This document shows positions 8,860 through 17,606 of a stretch of DNA of 64,000 bases, one piece after another. Each line of letters opens with the position of its first letter. The first letter of the stretch is position 1. The notes under the pieces were generated by a model that saw nothing but the letters and a program-made list of their open reading frames with translations, was not told the origin of the DNA and did no database searches. The position numbers and the translations under genes were made by a program. Origin of the DNA: Bdellovibrionales bacterium (lineage in GTDB: Bacteria; Bdellovibrionota; Bdellovibrionia; Bdellovibrionales; UBA1609); contig JADJNU010000002.1 of NCBI GenBank assembly GCA_016714165.1, positions 372,001 to 436,000 of the forward strand, in the 5' to 3' direction.

Positions 8860-10298
8860 TTGTCACACCTGCCACAGGACGATACCCCCTTCAATCCAAA
8901 ATGCCGGTAAATGATTGCTAGCCTGCATTGGTCGCTTTGACTAAATTGGACCATCGACAGCAAAGCTTTTTGCAAAGATCGCAACCGCTTTTCGTGGAGC
9001 GCCATATCCATGAGCTCATCAGGCGGGTCCCCATGAATTTGGTAGGTTCTCAGATCACGGTTTTCCCACTCCAGCACACCCCACCTTTCAAGTAAATTCA
9101 GAGTCGTTTCAACTCGAAAATCTCGACTGTTATAAAAGTTCATTTGTTGCCGAAGATAATCCGCTCCCTCTGCCACGACCTCGTTTCGCCTTATTGACAA
9201 AAGGTTCAAAACGCTCCGAATGAATCCGGGATCCGGAGTTGTCCATTTGATAAAGTCAGATTGAATACTCACATCATCTTGGTCAAACAAAAGGTGCGCC
9301 CACGACGGCTGACCATCTCGGCCCGCGCGCCCGATTTCCTGATAATAAGACTCCAAAGAGCCCGGAAGTTCGCCGTGAATGATAAGCCGAATATTAGCCT
9401 TGTCCACCCCTAACCCAAAAGCTGGGGTCGCCAACATCAAGCCATCTTCAGAACGGAGAAACATATCCTGATTTCTGCGTCTCACATCATCAGGCAACTG
9501 GCCGTGATAACGAAAGAGAGAAAATCCCATTCGCCGCAGCTCCTGGCTCACTTTTTCGAGCGTAGAAACCAAAGAGAAGTAAACGACCCCTGGACCTCGT
9601 ATTTGGTGCCTGAGCCCCACAATATTTCTTATCTTCTCATCAAGGCCAACAACCCCTTGCACGCTGATCTGAAGATTGTCCCTTTCAATACCTGAGATAA
9701 ACTCAACGGCGTCTTCCCCGAGTCGAAGTTCACGACGGATATCATGGCGAATTTCGGGTGTTGCCGTTGCAGTCAACGCCACCGTTGGAGGAGCTCCCAA
9801 CTCCATTCTGATATCGCCCAGCCGCGAATAATCTGGACGAAAATCGCTTCCCCACTGAGAAATACAATGGGCCTCATCCACAACCAATAGCGATATCCTG
9901 TTTTTTTCCAATGCTTGGCGAAACTCGAGTTTTCGAAAACGCTCAGGAGTTACGTAAAGGATCTTAAAACTGCATTGAGCCAATTGATTGTAGGCTCGTT
10001 CTCTCTCCAATTTACCGAGCGAAGAATTTATGTAGCCGGCCGCAATTCCGCGCCTCTTCAACGCATCAACCTGATCTTTCATGAGAGCAATGAGAGGAGA
10101 AAAAACAAGGGTCAGGCCCGGAAGAATCTGACTTGGAAGCTGATAGCAAAGCGATTTTCCGGCCCCTGTCGACATGACAACCAGAGCGGACCCGCCGGCA
10201 GCCAAACATTCCACCACTTCGGCCTGACCCGGCCGAAATTCAGAGTGTCCAAAAAGACGTCTCAGAACGTCAACGTGCGATTCAAGCTTCCTGGTCAT
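8844..10298 (-). CDS. recQ: ATP-dependent DNA helicase RecQ
   Basis: RecQ unwinds DNA 3'-5' in recombination and fork repair. Walker A is STGAGKS (residues 43-49), the helicase motif II is VVDEAHCISQWG (139-150), and the helicase C-terminal domain has YYQEIGRAGRDGQPS. The C-terminal zinc module has four cysteines: one in DQCRLA, then CGRCDNC. The protein ends right there, so the winged-helix is atypical or short and no HRDC domain is present. I place the start at ATG 10296-10298 because GAGGAAAG lies just upstream; a longer frame adds 19 hydrophobic residues foreign to the family. First gene of the recQ-aat pair. Confidence 0.95.
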   Translation of the reverse strand: MTRKLESHVDVLRRLFGHSEFRPGQAEVVECLAAGGSALVVMSTGAGKSLCYQLPSQILPGLTLVFSPLIALMKDQVDALKRRGIAAGYINSSLGKLERERAYNQLAQCSFKILYVTPERFRKLEFRQALEKNRISLLVVDEAHCISQWGSDFRPDYSRLGDIRMELGAPPTVALTATATPEIRHDIRRELRLGEDAVEFISGIERDNLQISVQGVVGLDEKIRNIVGLRHQIRGPGVVYFSLVSTLEKVSQELRRMGFSLFRYHGQLPDDVRRRNQDMFLRSEDGLMLATPAFGLGVDKANIRLIIHGELPGSLESYYQEIGRAGRDGQPSWAHLLFDQDDVSIQSDFIKWTTPDPGFIRSVLNLLSIRRNEVVAEGADYLRQQMNFYNSRDFRVETTLNLLERWGVLEWENRDLRTYQIHGDPPDELMDMALHEKRLRSLQKALLSMVQFSQSDQCRLAIIYRHFGLKGVSSCGRCDNCLKH

Positions 10299-10691
10299 GA
10301 AGTCTCTTTCCTCAACTGAAAAAAATAAAAAACAAATATTCGTTAATAATATCAAATATTTCCATCAAATCAGTTTCCGCAATTAAAATAGCATGCGAAC
10401 GTCCAACTCGGGTCCATCTTTGAGATGATGTTCCTTCTGCACATAATACGGCATTTTATCATCTCTTTTTGCTCTTTGGTAAACTTCATGCTAACTATCT
10501 GCCCCGCTGGATTTTCTAATTAGCTGATCGAATTTATTGACTAATTGACTTTCCGCGATATTGGCAAAACTTTCGATCAATTGAAAGGCGGCAGATGGAT
10601 TCCCCCTCCATTTTGGCTGGGTGTTTTTCTTCCGCTGATTTTTCTCATCTCTAACTCACAAGATGAGGATGTAAAAGAGAGGTTAGGTTTC
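10299..10691. other. Intergenic region between recQ and fusA
   Basis: This is a 393-base divergent gap. An open frame continues upstream of fusA from 10545, but its residues (including PPPFWLGVFLPLIFLISN) have no counterpart in EF-G, so I treat it as leader. Apart from one possible fusA promoter I see no feature. Confidence 0.5.
10537..10564 (+). promoter_or_regulatory. Possible fusA promoter
   Basis: TTGACT (10537-10542) and TATTGG (10559-10564) are 16 bases apart, about 130 bases upstream of the fusA ATG. The -35 box is good and the -10 box weak. The long leader could carry regulation, but I see no known riboswitch. Confidence 0.3.
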
Positions 10692-12797
10692 ATGTCTAAA
10701 TGGGATATTAATAAGGTTCGAAATATCGGGATTTCCGCCCACATTGATTCGGGCAAGACAACCCTAACAGAGCGAATACTCTTTTATACTGGACGGATAC
10801 ATGCAATTCATGACGTTCGCGGAAAAGATGGGGTTGGCGCAAAAATGGATTCCATGGAACTTGAAAGAGAACGTGGAATTACGATCCAGTCGGCGGCCAC
10901 CAATGTTCACTGGAAAGATATCGAGATCAATATCATCGACACCCCCGGCCACGTGGATTTCACGATTGAAGTGGAGCGGGCCCTTAGAGTGCTGGATGGA
11001 GCGGTGTTGGTTCTCTGTGGAGTTGCGGGTGTTCAATCTCAATCGCTGACTGTTGATCGTCAAATGCGTCGCTACAATGTTCCACGCGTGGCCTTTATCA
11101 ACAAACTTGATCGCGCCGGAGCTAATCCCTATCGTGTCACGGAGATGCTACGCGATAAATTGCGCCATAACGCCGTTATGATGCAAATTCCAATTGGCGC
11201 CGAAGACAAGTTTGAAGGAATAATCGACTTGGTCACGATGAAGGCCTATTACTTTCACGGCGAAAACGGCGAAAATATCGAGGAAAAGGATATTCCCGCA
11301 GATTACCTTGATCGAGCCAAACAATTTCGTAAGGAATTGATTGGAAAAGCAGCTGATTTTGATGATGTCGTGGGAGAGAAGTACTTGATGGAAGAGGAGC
11401 CCACAAACGATGAAATCAAGGCCGCCATCAGGAAAGGCTGCCTGAGTCTCGAGTTGACCCCAGTTTTTATTGGATCCGCCTACAAAAATAAAGGTGTTCA
11501 GAAACTGCTGGATGGAGTCAGTGAGTACCTTCCTAATCCATCAGAGGTTATCAATAAGGGTCTTGATCAGGCCAATAACGAGGCAGAGGTCATTCTGTCG
11601 TCGACAGGAGATAAACCCCTCGTCGCTCTTGCCTTTAAACTTGAAGACGGACGATTTGGTCAGTTGACCTATATGAGGCTCTATCAAGGAACAATGAAAA
11701 GAGGGGACTTTATTACCAATATGGCTAACGGTAAGAAAGTCAAAATCCCGCGCCTTGTGCGGATGCATTCAGATGAAATGCAAGAAATCGAAGATGCTTC
11801 TGCGGGAGATATCGTGGCGCTGTTTGGTGTTGACTGCTCTTCGGGAGATACCTTCACTGATGGAACTGTTGAGATCACCATGACGTCAATGTTTGTTCCA
11901 GATGCCGTGATTTCTCTGGCAATTTCTCCGAAAGACAAAACTGCGGCAGCAAACTTTTCCAAAGCTCTCAGTAAGTTCCGCAAGGAAGATCCAACCTTCC
12001 GCGTTCACCGTGACGAAGAATCCAACGAAACGATCATCAGCGGAATGGGAGAACTCCATCTTGATGTTTACATTGAGAGGATGAAAAGAGAGTTCAAAGT
12101 TGAAACGATTGCGGGAGCTCCTCAGGTGGCCTATCGCGAAACAATTGGGGTAGAGGCAAGTTATGATTATACCCATAAAAAGCAAACTGGAGGCTCTGGT
12201 CAGTTTGCGAAGGTCATCGGGAAAATGCGTCCCATCCCTCCCGAAAACGGCATCAATTACAAATTCAACTGCAACGTTGTGGGCGGTCGCATTCCCAAAG
12301 AATTTATTCCAGCCGTAGACAAAGGTTTTCAGGAAGCCGTCAAGAAGGGAACGCTCATTGGCTTCCCCATCGTCAATATCGAATTGGACTTGGATGATGG
12401 AGCCTACCATGACGTCGATTCAAGCGAAATGGCCTTCCGGATTTGCGCCATTCAGGCCTTTCGTCAGGGGTATGAGAGGGCCAATCCAACTGCCCTTGAG
12501 CCCTTGATGAAACTCGAAGTTTCTGCGCCAGAAGAATTTCAAGGCAGCGTGATGGGCCAGGTGAATCAACGAAGGGGAATGATCGGCGGGACACGCACCG
12601 AAGAGGGGTTTGTTACCGTTGAAGCAGAAGTTCCCCTTTCAGAGATGTTTGGCTATTCGACTGACTTGCGTTCGGCGACCCAAGGCAAAGGAGAATTTAC
12701 GATGGAGTTCTCGCGATATGCCGCAGTCCCCCGAAGTATTCAGGAAGAGCTCGTAAAGAAATATCATGAGAGATTGGCAGCTGAAGCAAAGAAATAA
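10692..12797 (+). CDS. fusA: Translation elongation factor G, spd/mtEFG1-like type
   Basis: EF-G drives tRNA-mRNA translocation with GTP. From ATG 10692 the protein has 701 residues. The G1 loop is AHIDSGKTTL (16-25) instead of the common AHVDAGKTT, followed by RIHAIHDVRGKDGVGAKMDS. G3 is DTPGHVDF and G4 is NKLD. The SGKTTLTERILFYTGRI and VRGKDGVGAKMD segments are hallmarks of the spirochaete/planctomycete/delta EFG1 group related to mitochondrial EFG1. The upstream ATG at 10545 is rejected; GAGAGGTTAGG precedes the chosen ATG. The gene is not with rpsL, rpsG or tuf, so a second EF-G may exist elsewhere. It is followed by dcd after 42 bases. Confidence 0.93.
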   Translation: MSKWDINKVRNIGISAHIDSGKTTLTERILFYTGRIHAIHDVRGKDGVGAKMDSMELERERGITIQSAATNVHWKDIEINIIDTPGHVDFTIEVERALRVLDGAVLVLCGVAGVQSQSLTVDRQMRRYNVPRVAFINKLDRAGANPYRVTEMLRDKLRHNAVMMQIPIGAEDKFEGIIDLVTMKAYYFHGENGENIEEKDIPADYLDRAKQFRKELIGKAADFDDVVGEKYLMEEEPTNDEIKAAIRKGCLSLELTPVFIGSAYKNKGVQKLLDGVSEYLPNPSEVINKGLDQANNEAEVILSSTGDKPLVALAFKLEDGRFGQLTYMRLYQGTMKRGDFITNMANGKKVKIPRLVRMHSDEMQEIEDASAGDIVALFGVDCSSGDTFTDGTVEITMTSMFVPDAVISLAISPKDKTAAANFSKALSKFRKEDPTFRVHRDEESNETIISGMGELHLDVYIERMKREFKVETIAGAPQVAYRETIGVEASYDYTHKKQTGGSGQFAKVIGKMRPIPPENGINYKFNCNVVGGRIPKEFIPAVDKGFQEAVKKGTLIGFPIVNIELDLDDGAYHDVDSSEMAFRICAIQAFRQGYERANPTALEPLMKLEVSAPEEFQGSVMGQVNQRRGMIGGTRTEEGFVTVEAEVPLSEMFGYSTDLRSATQGKGEFTMEFSRYAAVPRSIQEELVKKYHERLAAEAKK

Positions 12798-12839
12798 AAA
12801 GAAAAAAGTGACAGCACTGAAACTCTTAAAGAGGGAACT

Positions 12840-13406
12840 GTGATCCTCAGCGATAAAACAATCAGTGAGATGGTGAGCCGCGGAGACTTGGGCATTGAGC
12901 CTTTGACGAGCCAATCGATTCAACCTGCATCTGTTGACTGCCGCCTCGGCAGTCATTTCTTGATGCTGGAAGATCGAGACATGTCTCTTCTTGAGCTCAA
13001 TTCTGAAATCAAATATCGAGAATTCGATGGCAAATCGATCATTATGCCCCCTCAGTCCTTTTTGCTCGCGACCACCATGGAATACATTCGATTGCCTAAC
13101 GACCTCACAGCTTTTGTCGAGGGACGCAGCTCCATTGGGAGAATGGGACTCTTCATTCAAAATGCGGGATGGGTAGATCCTGGTTTTGAAGGTCAAATTA
13201 CTCTTGAGCTTTTTAATGCCAACTCACTTCCCATTCGTCTGGAAGCTGGGCGAAGGATTTGCCAACTGGTTTTTTGCAAGATGGATCAAATGGCCTTAAA
13301 CCCTTATCGCGGCAAATACCAAGGCCAAATGTTTACCACAGGTAGCCGCGTCTTCCTTGATTCCGAGGTGAGCGAGAGCCGGAGCCAGATTCCAGTCTCA
13401 TCTTAA
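12840..13406 (+). CDS. dcd: dCTP deaminase
   Basis: Dcd converts dCTP to dUTP and ammonia, feeding dTMP synthesis. The 188-residue protein begins MILSDKTISEMV and has PASVDCRLG. The active-site block is GRSSIGRMGLFIQNAGWVDP, followed by GFEGQITLEL, with the catalytic Arg and Glu in the positions known for E. coli Dcd. The start is GTG 12840 with GAGGG just upstream. It probably shares a transcript with fusA. A bifunctional deaminase/dUTPase cannot be excluded by eye. Confidence 0.93.
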   Translation: MILSDKTISEMVSRGDLGIEPLTSQSIQPASVDCRLGSHFLMLEDRDMSLLELNSEIKYREFDGKSIIMPPQSFLLATTMEYIRLPNDLTAFVEGRSSIGRMGLFIQNAGWVDPGFEGQITLELFNANSLPIRLEAGRRICQLVFCKMDQMALNPYRGKYQGQMFTTGSRVFLDSEVSESRSQIPVSS

Positions 13407-13634
13407 CTCTTGAGCATAATCTAAATAAGCTATTTGTATTATATAGTTACAGACAATCCTGGATCTGCTCATTCAGTTTGTTGTGCTTTGCTGCGGAATC
13501 TGGCAAGATCCTAGAACTGCGGTCAGAACGGCGCTATTGCTCAGCAAAGGACAATGTTTTCTCTCAATGGATAAGGATCAATCTGAGAAAATTCTCGCTC
13601 AAATAATTTTTGGAACCTCTGAGGTCCAAGAAGG

Positions 13635-14678
13635 ATGAGCTTGTTAGCCATTTATGTATTTCTCTCCGCATCAATTTCATTTGCCTGTTCTCTTATGGAA
13701 TCAGTAATCCTGTCGGTGTCTCCTGCTTATATGATGATTGGGGCAAAGAAGGGGCGTCGCAGCGCCCAAATTCTTCAGGAGCTAAAGTCTCAAATCGACC
13801 GACCCTTAGCGGCTATTCTCACTGCCAATACCGTTGCGAACACTGTTGGTGCCGCCGCAGTGGGGGCCGAGATCCAAAGTCTTTATGGCAATGAGTTTGT
13901 CGCTCTCGGCTCAGGAATCATGACTTTTGTGATTCTTGTCTTTGCCGAGATCATCCCAAAGACCATAGGCACTCTGTACTGGAAAACCCTTGCGCCCATC
14001 TGTAGTTATTCGATTCGATCCCTGATCGTGGTCACCTATCCTTTTGTGCTCTTGTCTGAAAACCTTCGGGGACTGCTCGGGAGAAGGCCTGCCCACCGGA
14101 TGACCCGAGAAGAAATGATCATGACTGCAGAGATGGGAGCCAATGAAGGAACCTTGCATCCCAAAGAAAGCCACGTGATTCGCAATCTTCTTATGCTCGA
14201 TAAGGTAAAGGTTTCGGACATCATGACCCCTCGCTCTGTTATTTTCGCATTTGAGGAGGGAAAGACTGTGGGAGAGGTTATGTTGGAGCACCTCCCTCTG
14301 CGGTTTTCCCGAATTCCGATTTACAATGAGAATCTGGATAACGTCATTGGAATGATTCATCGGTATAAGCTCATGGAGGCAGCTTCACACGACCATGACA
14401 GCATTCCTATTGAAAAACTCATGAGTCCCATCCATACAATTCCAGAGGGAGTCTCGGTTGCGGCTGCTCTTGACCAATTTATCAAGCGCCGTGAGCACAT
14501 CTTTCTGGTTGTCGACGATTACGGAACAACAAGTGGCCTGGTCAGCCTTGAGGATGCAGTTGAGACCCTTCTTGGAGTTGAGATCGTCGATGAGTTGGAT
14601 TCTGTTACCGACATGAGACAATATGCCAGGGAACTTTGGCGTGACCGTAAGCAACAGAAGGCATGGCCGCTGAAATGA
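13635..14678 (+). CDS. CNNM/CorC-type membrane protein with CBS pair
   Basis: The N-terminal half is a DUF21/CNNM transmembrane domain of three to four helices. They include LLAIYVFLSASISFACSLM, an Asn-rich helix with ILTANTVANTVGAAAVG, and GIMTFVILVFAEIIPKTIG; the last motif is typical of the family. The C-terminal half holds two CBS repeats, the first beginning at VKVSDIMTPRSVIFAF and the second around IEKLMSPIHTIPEGVS with a DDYGTTSGLVSLEDAVE segment. CBS pairs bind adenosyl compounds and gate the membrane part. Relatives export magnesium or cobalt and are often misnamed 'hemolysins'. There is no CorC_HlyC C-terminal domain. The stop overlaps the next gene, cutA. Confidence 0.88.
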   Translation: MSLLAIYVFLSASISFACSLMESVILSVSPAYMMIGAKKGRRSAQILQELKSQIDRPLAAILTANTVANTVGAAAVGAEIQSLYGNEFVALGSGIMTFVILVFAEIIPKTIGTLYWKTLAPICSYSIRSLIVVTYPFVLLSENLRGLLGRRPAHRMTREEMIMTAEMGANEGTLHPKESHVIRNLLMLDKVKVSDIMTPRSVIFAFEEGKTVGEVMLEHLPLRFSRIPIYNENLDNVIGMIHRYKLMEAASHDHDSIPIEKLMSPIHTIPEGVSVAAALDQFIKRREHIFLVVDDYGTTSGLVSLEDAVETLLGVEIVDELDSVTDMRQYARELWRDRKQQKAWPLK

Positions 14679-14998
14679 GCCAGACCGGATTGATCTTTGT
14701 CTATATCACCACTCCAAATGAACAGATCGCCTTGGAAATTGCAAAAGCAGCTATCAATAAAAAGCTAGGCGCCTGCGCCAATATTCTTCCGCAGATGAAA
14801 TCCGTTTATGAATGGCAGGGGAACTTGTGCGAAGAATCTGAAACTCTGTTGATCATTAAAACGAGGGCTTCACAATATCGGGAGCTTGAAGAGAAGCTTT
14901 TAAAGCTGCATCCTCATGAATGTCCCTGCATTGTTGCGCTCCCCATACAGGATGGGCACTCCAAATTCCTATCCTGGATTGAAAAACAGACTTCCTAA
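14675..14998 (+). CDS. cutA: Divalent-cation tolerance protein CutA
   Basis: CutA is a small trimeric cytoplasmic protein linked to copper and other cation tolerance; its biochemical role is unsettled. The family pattern VYITTPNEQIALEIAKAAI, then KKLGACANILPQMKSVYEW with GNLCEESETLLIIKT, is complete. I choose ATG 14675 (ATGA overlap with the previous stop); an ATG at 14663 in the same frame is possible, with AGAAGG only one base before it. The link to the CNNM-type gene through the overlap suggests a shared metal-homeostasis operon. Confidence 0.9.
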   Translation: MSQTGLIFVYITTPNEQIALEIAKAAINKKLGACANILPQMKSVYEWQGNLCEESETLLIIKTRASQYRELEEKLLKLHPHECPCIVALPIQDGHSKFLSWIEKQTS

Positions 14999-15060
14999 AC
15001 CAACCCCATTGCTGATAATCAGACACTCACTCACTTCTCATTCATTCTCAAGGAGGTCTC

Positions 15061-15606
15061 ATGACTCAAATGCCCAAAGCGGAACTTGCCGCCGAAATTT
15101 ACAGAGTAGCTTATCTCACTGGTCACTTTAAATTGCGATCTGGACAATTTTCAAAAGAATATTTTGATAAGTATCGCTTTGAATCTCAACCGCGCCTTCT
15201 CAAAGCAATTGCCAGCCACCTTGTCCCCATGATCCCACCAGAGACCGAAGTGCTGGCCGGTTTAGAGATGGGTGGTATTCCTATTGCCACAGCCCTTTCC
15301 CTCGAAACGGGCTTGCCCATCGTTTTCGTCCGAAAGGAAGCCAAAGATTATGGAACCTGCCTCTTTGCCGAAGGCTCCGAGATCAAAGACAAACAGGTTT
15401 GTGTCGTTGAAGACGTTGTCACAACGGGTGGACAGATCGTTCTCTCAACCAGGGATTTGCGAGGTTCTGGAGCAATTATTCACCATGTTATCTGTGTCAT
15501 TCACCGTGGAACAGGCCTACAGCCAGAGTCTCTCACTGAATCAGGGCTCAGCCTCTCTGCGCTCTTTACGATGGGCGAACTCAAGAATTCCGTAAATATT
15601 ACTTAA
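15061..15606 (+). CDS. pyrE: Orotate phosphoribosyltransferase
   Basis: PyrE joins orotate to PRPP to give OMP in pyrimidine synthesis. The PRPP-binding loop is CVVEDVVTTGGQIVLST. The N-terminal FKLRSGQFSKEYFDKYRF and the VLAGLEMGGIPIATALS segment fit the family, as does EAKDYGT with the catalytic lysine. The length is 181 residues. A very strong AAGGAGG site lies before ATG 15061, so the gene may be translated well independently of cutA, 62 bases upstream. It is the last gene before the tRNA-Arg that borders the accessory stretch. Confidence 0.94.
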   Translation: MTQMPKAELAAEIYRVAYLTGHFKLRSGQFSKEYFDKYRFESQPRLLKAIASHLVPMIPPETEVLAGLEMGGIPIATALSLETGLPIVFVRKEAKDYGTCLFAEGSEIKDKQVCVVEDVVTTGGQIVLSTRDLRGSGAIIHHVICVIHRGTGLQPESLTESGLSLSALFTMGELKNSVNIT

Positions 15607-15621
15607 TCCCTCTTCAAATTC

Positions 15622-15650
15622 TTGGCACTTGAAGCTATTGAAGCTATAAC
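15622..15650 (+). promoter_or_regulatory. Sigma70 promoter of tRNA-Arg(TCG)
   Basis: TTGGCA (15622-15627) and TATAAC (15645-15650) are 17 bases apart and 20 bases upstream of the tRNA. Both boxes are close to consensus. Confidence 0.65.
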
Positions 15651-15670
15651 CAAGAGGATTTTTAATCCAC

Positions 15671-15747
15671 GCACCCTTAGCTCAATTGGATAGAGTATGT
15701 GACTTCGGATCACAGGGTTCCAGGTTCGAGTCCTGGAGGGTGCGCCA
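15671..15747 (+). tRNA. tRNA-Arg (anticodon TCG)
   Basis: The acceptor stem is GCACCCT with AGGGTGC (15737-15743), the discriminator is G and CCA is encoded (15745-15747). The anticodon stem TGTGA/TCACA holds loop CTTCGGA, so the anticodon is TCG (arginine CGN, mainly CGA). The T-arm CCAGG TTCGAGT CCTGG is perfect. Its 3' end marks the start of the accessory stretch. Confidence 0.96.
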
Positions 15748-15867
15748 TTGTGACTGAGATGACACATACATCTTGCAGAGAACATCAAGATCGAACCAAG
15801 GAGAGCCAAAGGCTCGACGGTTCGATTCTTGTACCATAAAATTTCCCAAATAGATCTAGGAGTGAGA

Positions 15868-16080
15868 GTTTGATGAGAACCAGAGTGGCTTGCCACTTGG
15901 ACGGTACGGTGGGGATGTCAATGCCCCGAAAGGACCCAACTCCACCGGGTAAAGCTTACCAAAGGCCCTTTGGGAGCCGAAATCCAACTATGCCAGGACC
16001 TAATATATAGGGGCGACAGACCTCCATTAAACTAGGGGGCCTCAGTACCAGTCCGTTCAGCAAGGCTCAGGAGTGGCCCC
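15868..16080 (+). ncRNA. Candidate structured non-coding RNA, family unknown
   Basis: The gap 15748-16286 has no convincing gene but this part is rich in hairpins. AGTGG (15884-15888) pairs with CCACT around a CTTG tetraloop. CGGTGG (15907-15912) pairs with CCACCG (15942-15947) and encloses CC-GAAA-GG (15926-15933). GGTAA pairs with TTACC (15948-15960), and GGGGCC (16036-16041) with GGCCCC (16075-16080). CTTG and GAAA loops are typical of folded RNAs. It does not match the conserved parts I know of RNase P, tmRNA, SRP RNA, 6S or common riboswitches. A 45-codon frame starting at ATG 15873 lies inside and is an alternative reading. Strand is assumed from the loops and the upstream tRNA. Confidence 0.35.
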
Positions 16081-16286
16081 ATTAAGATTATATGAAGGCT
16101 GACGCGAAGAGGGCACAGGGTTTGGGTTTTGAAACTCTTGGCCAAGCCTAATGTCGGGTGAAGGAATTCAGCATTTTTACCGAAGACTATTTTGCCATGT
16201 AAAAGCAAACGTATTTTTAAAAGCACAGATCAAACAAGTCGCATCGCCTCAGTTTGAATGCAGTTCTAAAAGTGGAAGGTGGAAAC

Positions 16287-17039
16287 ATGAAATTACCTAT
16301 AAATTTAACCTCGATATTCATACCACTGCTTTTTTCCCATCAAAGTTTTGCAGACAGCTTGACAACGAAAAACCTTTTAGGTGATTTGGAAGATCTCAAC
16401 AAATGCGAACGAAATGTCCCAAGTGAACGCTCTTGCACTGAAGATCTTTCCTATGTCTTGCGCAACTGCCAATTCGATGAAGAAACTAAGAGAATTTGTA
16501 CAAATAGGGAATCCGAAATTCAGAGGTATCTCAATCTTGCTGACAAATTTCAAAGGGATGCCTTCGGAGCTGAAATAGATTTGAGAGATGATTTACCACT
16601 CAGATTTGCTAGTATTGAGAGTCTTAAGAAAGATCTTAAAGCTGTTGAAGGCTCTTATTCAACGGAGGGCGTTTTGCGCAAAATGGAAGAGCTCAAATCT
16701 GAACAATGTCAGGAATTGGAATCAAGTATTACTATCTGTAAAAATCCAAATAAATACACTACCATAAAGGAGTCGACTGACATTTCATCTACAGAAGATC
16801 CAAAGATCCTTTTGAAAAAAGTGGAAAATAAGAAAGACCTTGAATACGCTGAATACACCAGAAATGGACCCAAAATGCTGAAGATTTACCTGGCCGACCC
16901 CTCTATGAAGGATGACCAACAGTCTAAAAAAATTGAAGTCGCCTGCAAGCTTATAAATAAAATTAACGATACGAGCTGTAAGGAAAAAAGCAACCAATTG
17001 TCTACAAATGCTCCTGAAAAAACTGATGGAACCAAATAA
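16287..17039 (+). CDS. Exported hypothetical protein
   Basis: The 250-residue protein starts MKLPINLTSIFIPLLFSHQ and continues SFADS, a clear signal peptide cut near residue 22. The mature part is charged and mostly helical, with cysteines in KCERN, SCTEDL, NCQFD, ICTNR, QCQEL, ICKNP, ACKLI and SCKEK, so several disulfides are likely. ATG 16287 follows GGAAGGTGGAAAC; an in-frame ATG at 16254 lacks such a site. A strong terminator overlaps the stop. A+T content is higher than in the neighbouring housekeeping genes. No family is recognised. Confidence 0.65.
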   Translation: MKLPINLTSIFIPLLFSHQSFADSLTTKNLLGDLEDLNKCERNVPSERSCTEDLSYVLRNCQFDEETKRICTNRESEIQRYLNLADKFQRDAFGAEIDLRDDLPLRFASIESLKKDLKAVEGSYSTEGVLRKMEELKSEQCQELESSITICKNPNKYTTIKESTDISSTEDPKILLKKVENKKDLEYAEYTRNGPKMLKIYLADPSMKDDQQSKKIEVACKLINKINDTSCKEKSNQLSTNAPEKTDGTK

Positions 17040-17060
17040 ATCTAATTCCATCAGTTTTTA
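17017..17060 (+). terminator. Rho-independent terminator
   Basis: AAAACTGATGGAA (17019-17031) is perfectly complementary to TTCCATCAGTTTT (17046-17058), followed by T. The 13-bp stem begins inside the last codons of the exported-protein gene, whose stop lies in the loop. Confidence 0.8.
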
Positions 17061-17606
17061 GTTTTCTGCCGTGATTTATATATATCTGCAGATGACCTCA
17101 TAAGGTTTGGAACAAATACTGATATACAATCTTTTCGAACAATTGTGCATGAAGGCTTTCATTTCATTGGACAGGATGGCTGGTACTTTAGCGCAGCCAT
17201 TCAGCGTGGAACGTCCTATCCTATTGCCAGTTCCCCGCGTCTCTATCGTAGAATGATGTTCAACCGCTAAAAGGAATATTTTCTGTATCGCGGAAAACCT
17301 ACTACAAGCTTGGCCAAGGCAGCTTATTGGAATACCAAATGGAAGACTGAATTTCCTGACGAATTTCGCAACTCGATGGACCGAACTGAAAGCACCGCTA
17401 CATACGTTGAATATATCTCCTCCGCTGTTGGTGAGGGAGGTTGTCAGATTTCAGAATCGGATATATATTCTTCCATGGCTAACAGACTGAATACTGATAT
17501 GGGTTCCCCAGTTTCAGGTAGAAGCTTTGGACTCGACTCGGAAGCATATGACATTGGGACCATAGCTGGATTCATACTGCGTTTGCCCTCTAAGCCGATG
17601 GGATAA
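17046..17606 (+). pseudogene. Decayed zinc metalloprotease (gluzincin-like) gene
   Basis: One frame runs from 17046 to a TAA at 17604-17606 and is interrupted by an in-frame TAA at 17268-17270. Before that stop it reads TIVHEGFHFIGQDGWYF, with the zinc motif HEGFH. After it comes KEYFLYRGKPTTSLAKAAYW and later RTESTATYVEYIS, where the Glu sits as the third zinc ligand would in a gluzincin. There is no start codon before the HEGFH motif, so the 5' end is lost. Loss of the start and an internal stop show that the gene is dead unless reads contradict this. It may once have belonged with the exported protein just upstream. Confidence 0.6.

Noticed and set aside
11886..12410. 174-codon antisense open frame within fusA
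   Set aside because: Antisense to conserved EF-G codons, no ribosome site, no family.
12639..13196. 185-codon antisense open frame over the fusA end and dcd
   Set aside because: Overlaps two conserved genes on the other strand.
15808..15836. GGTTCGATTC then CTTGTACCA, like a tRNA 3' end
   Set aside because: No paired stem or acceptor partner is present; at most a remnant.
15860..15880. GAGAGTTTGAT, like the start of a 16S rRNA gene
   Set aside because: The following 400 bases do not match 16S rRNA; the short word occurs by chance.
15603..15896. Minus-strand open frame over the tRNA-Arg
   Set aside because: It reads through the tRNA on the opposite strand, with no ribosome site; a by-product of tRNA sequence.
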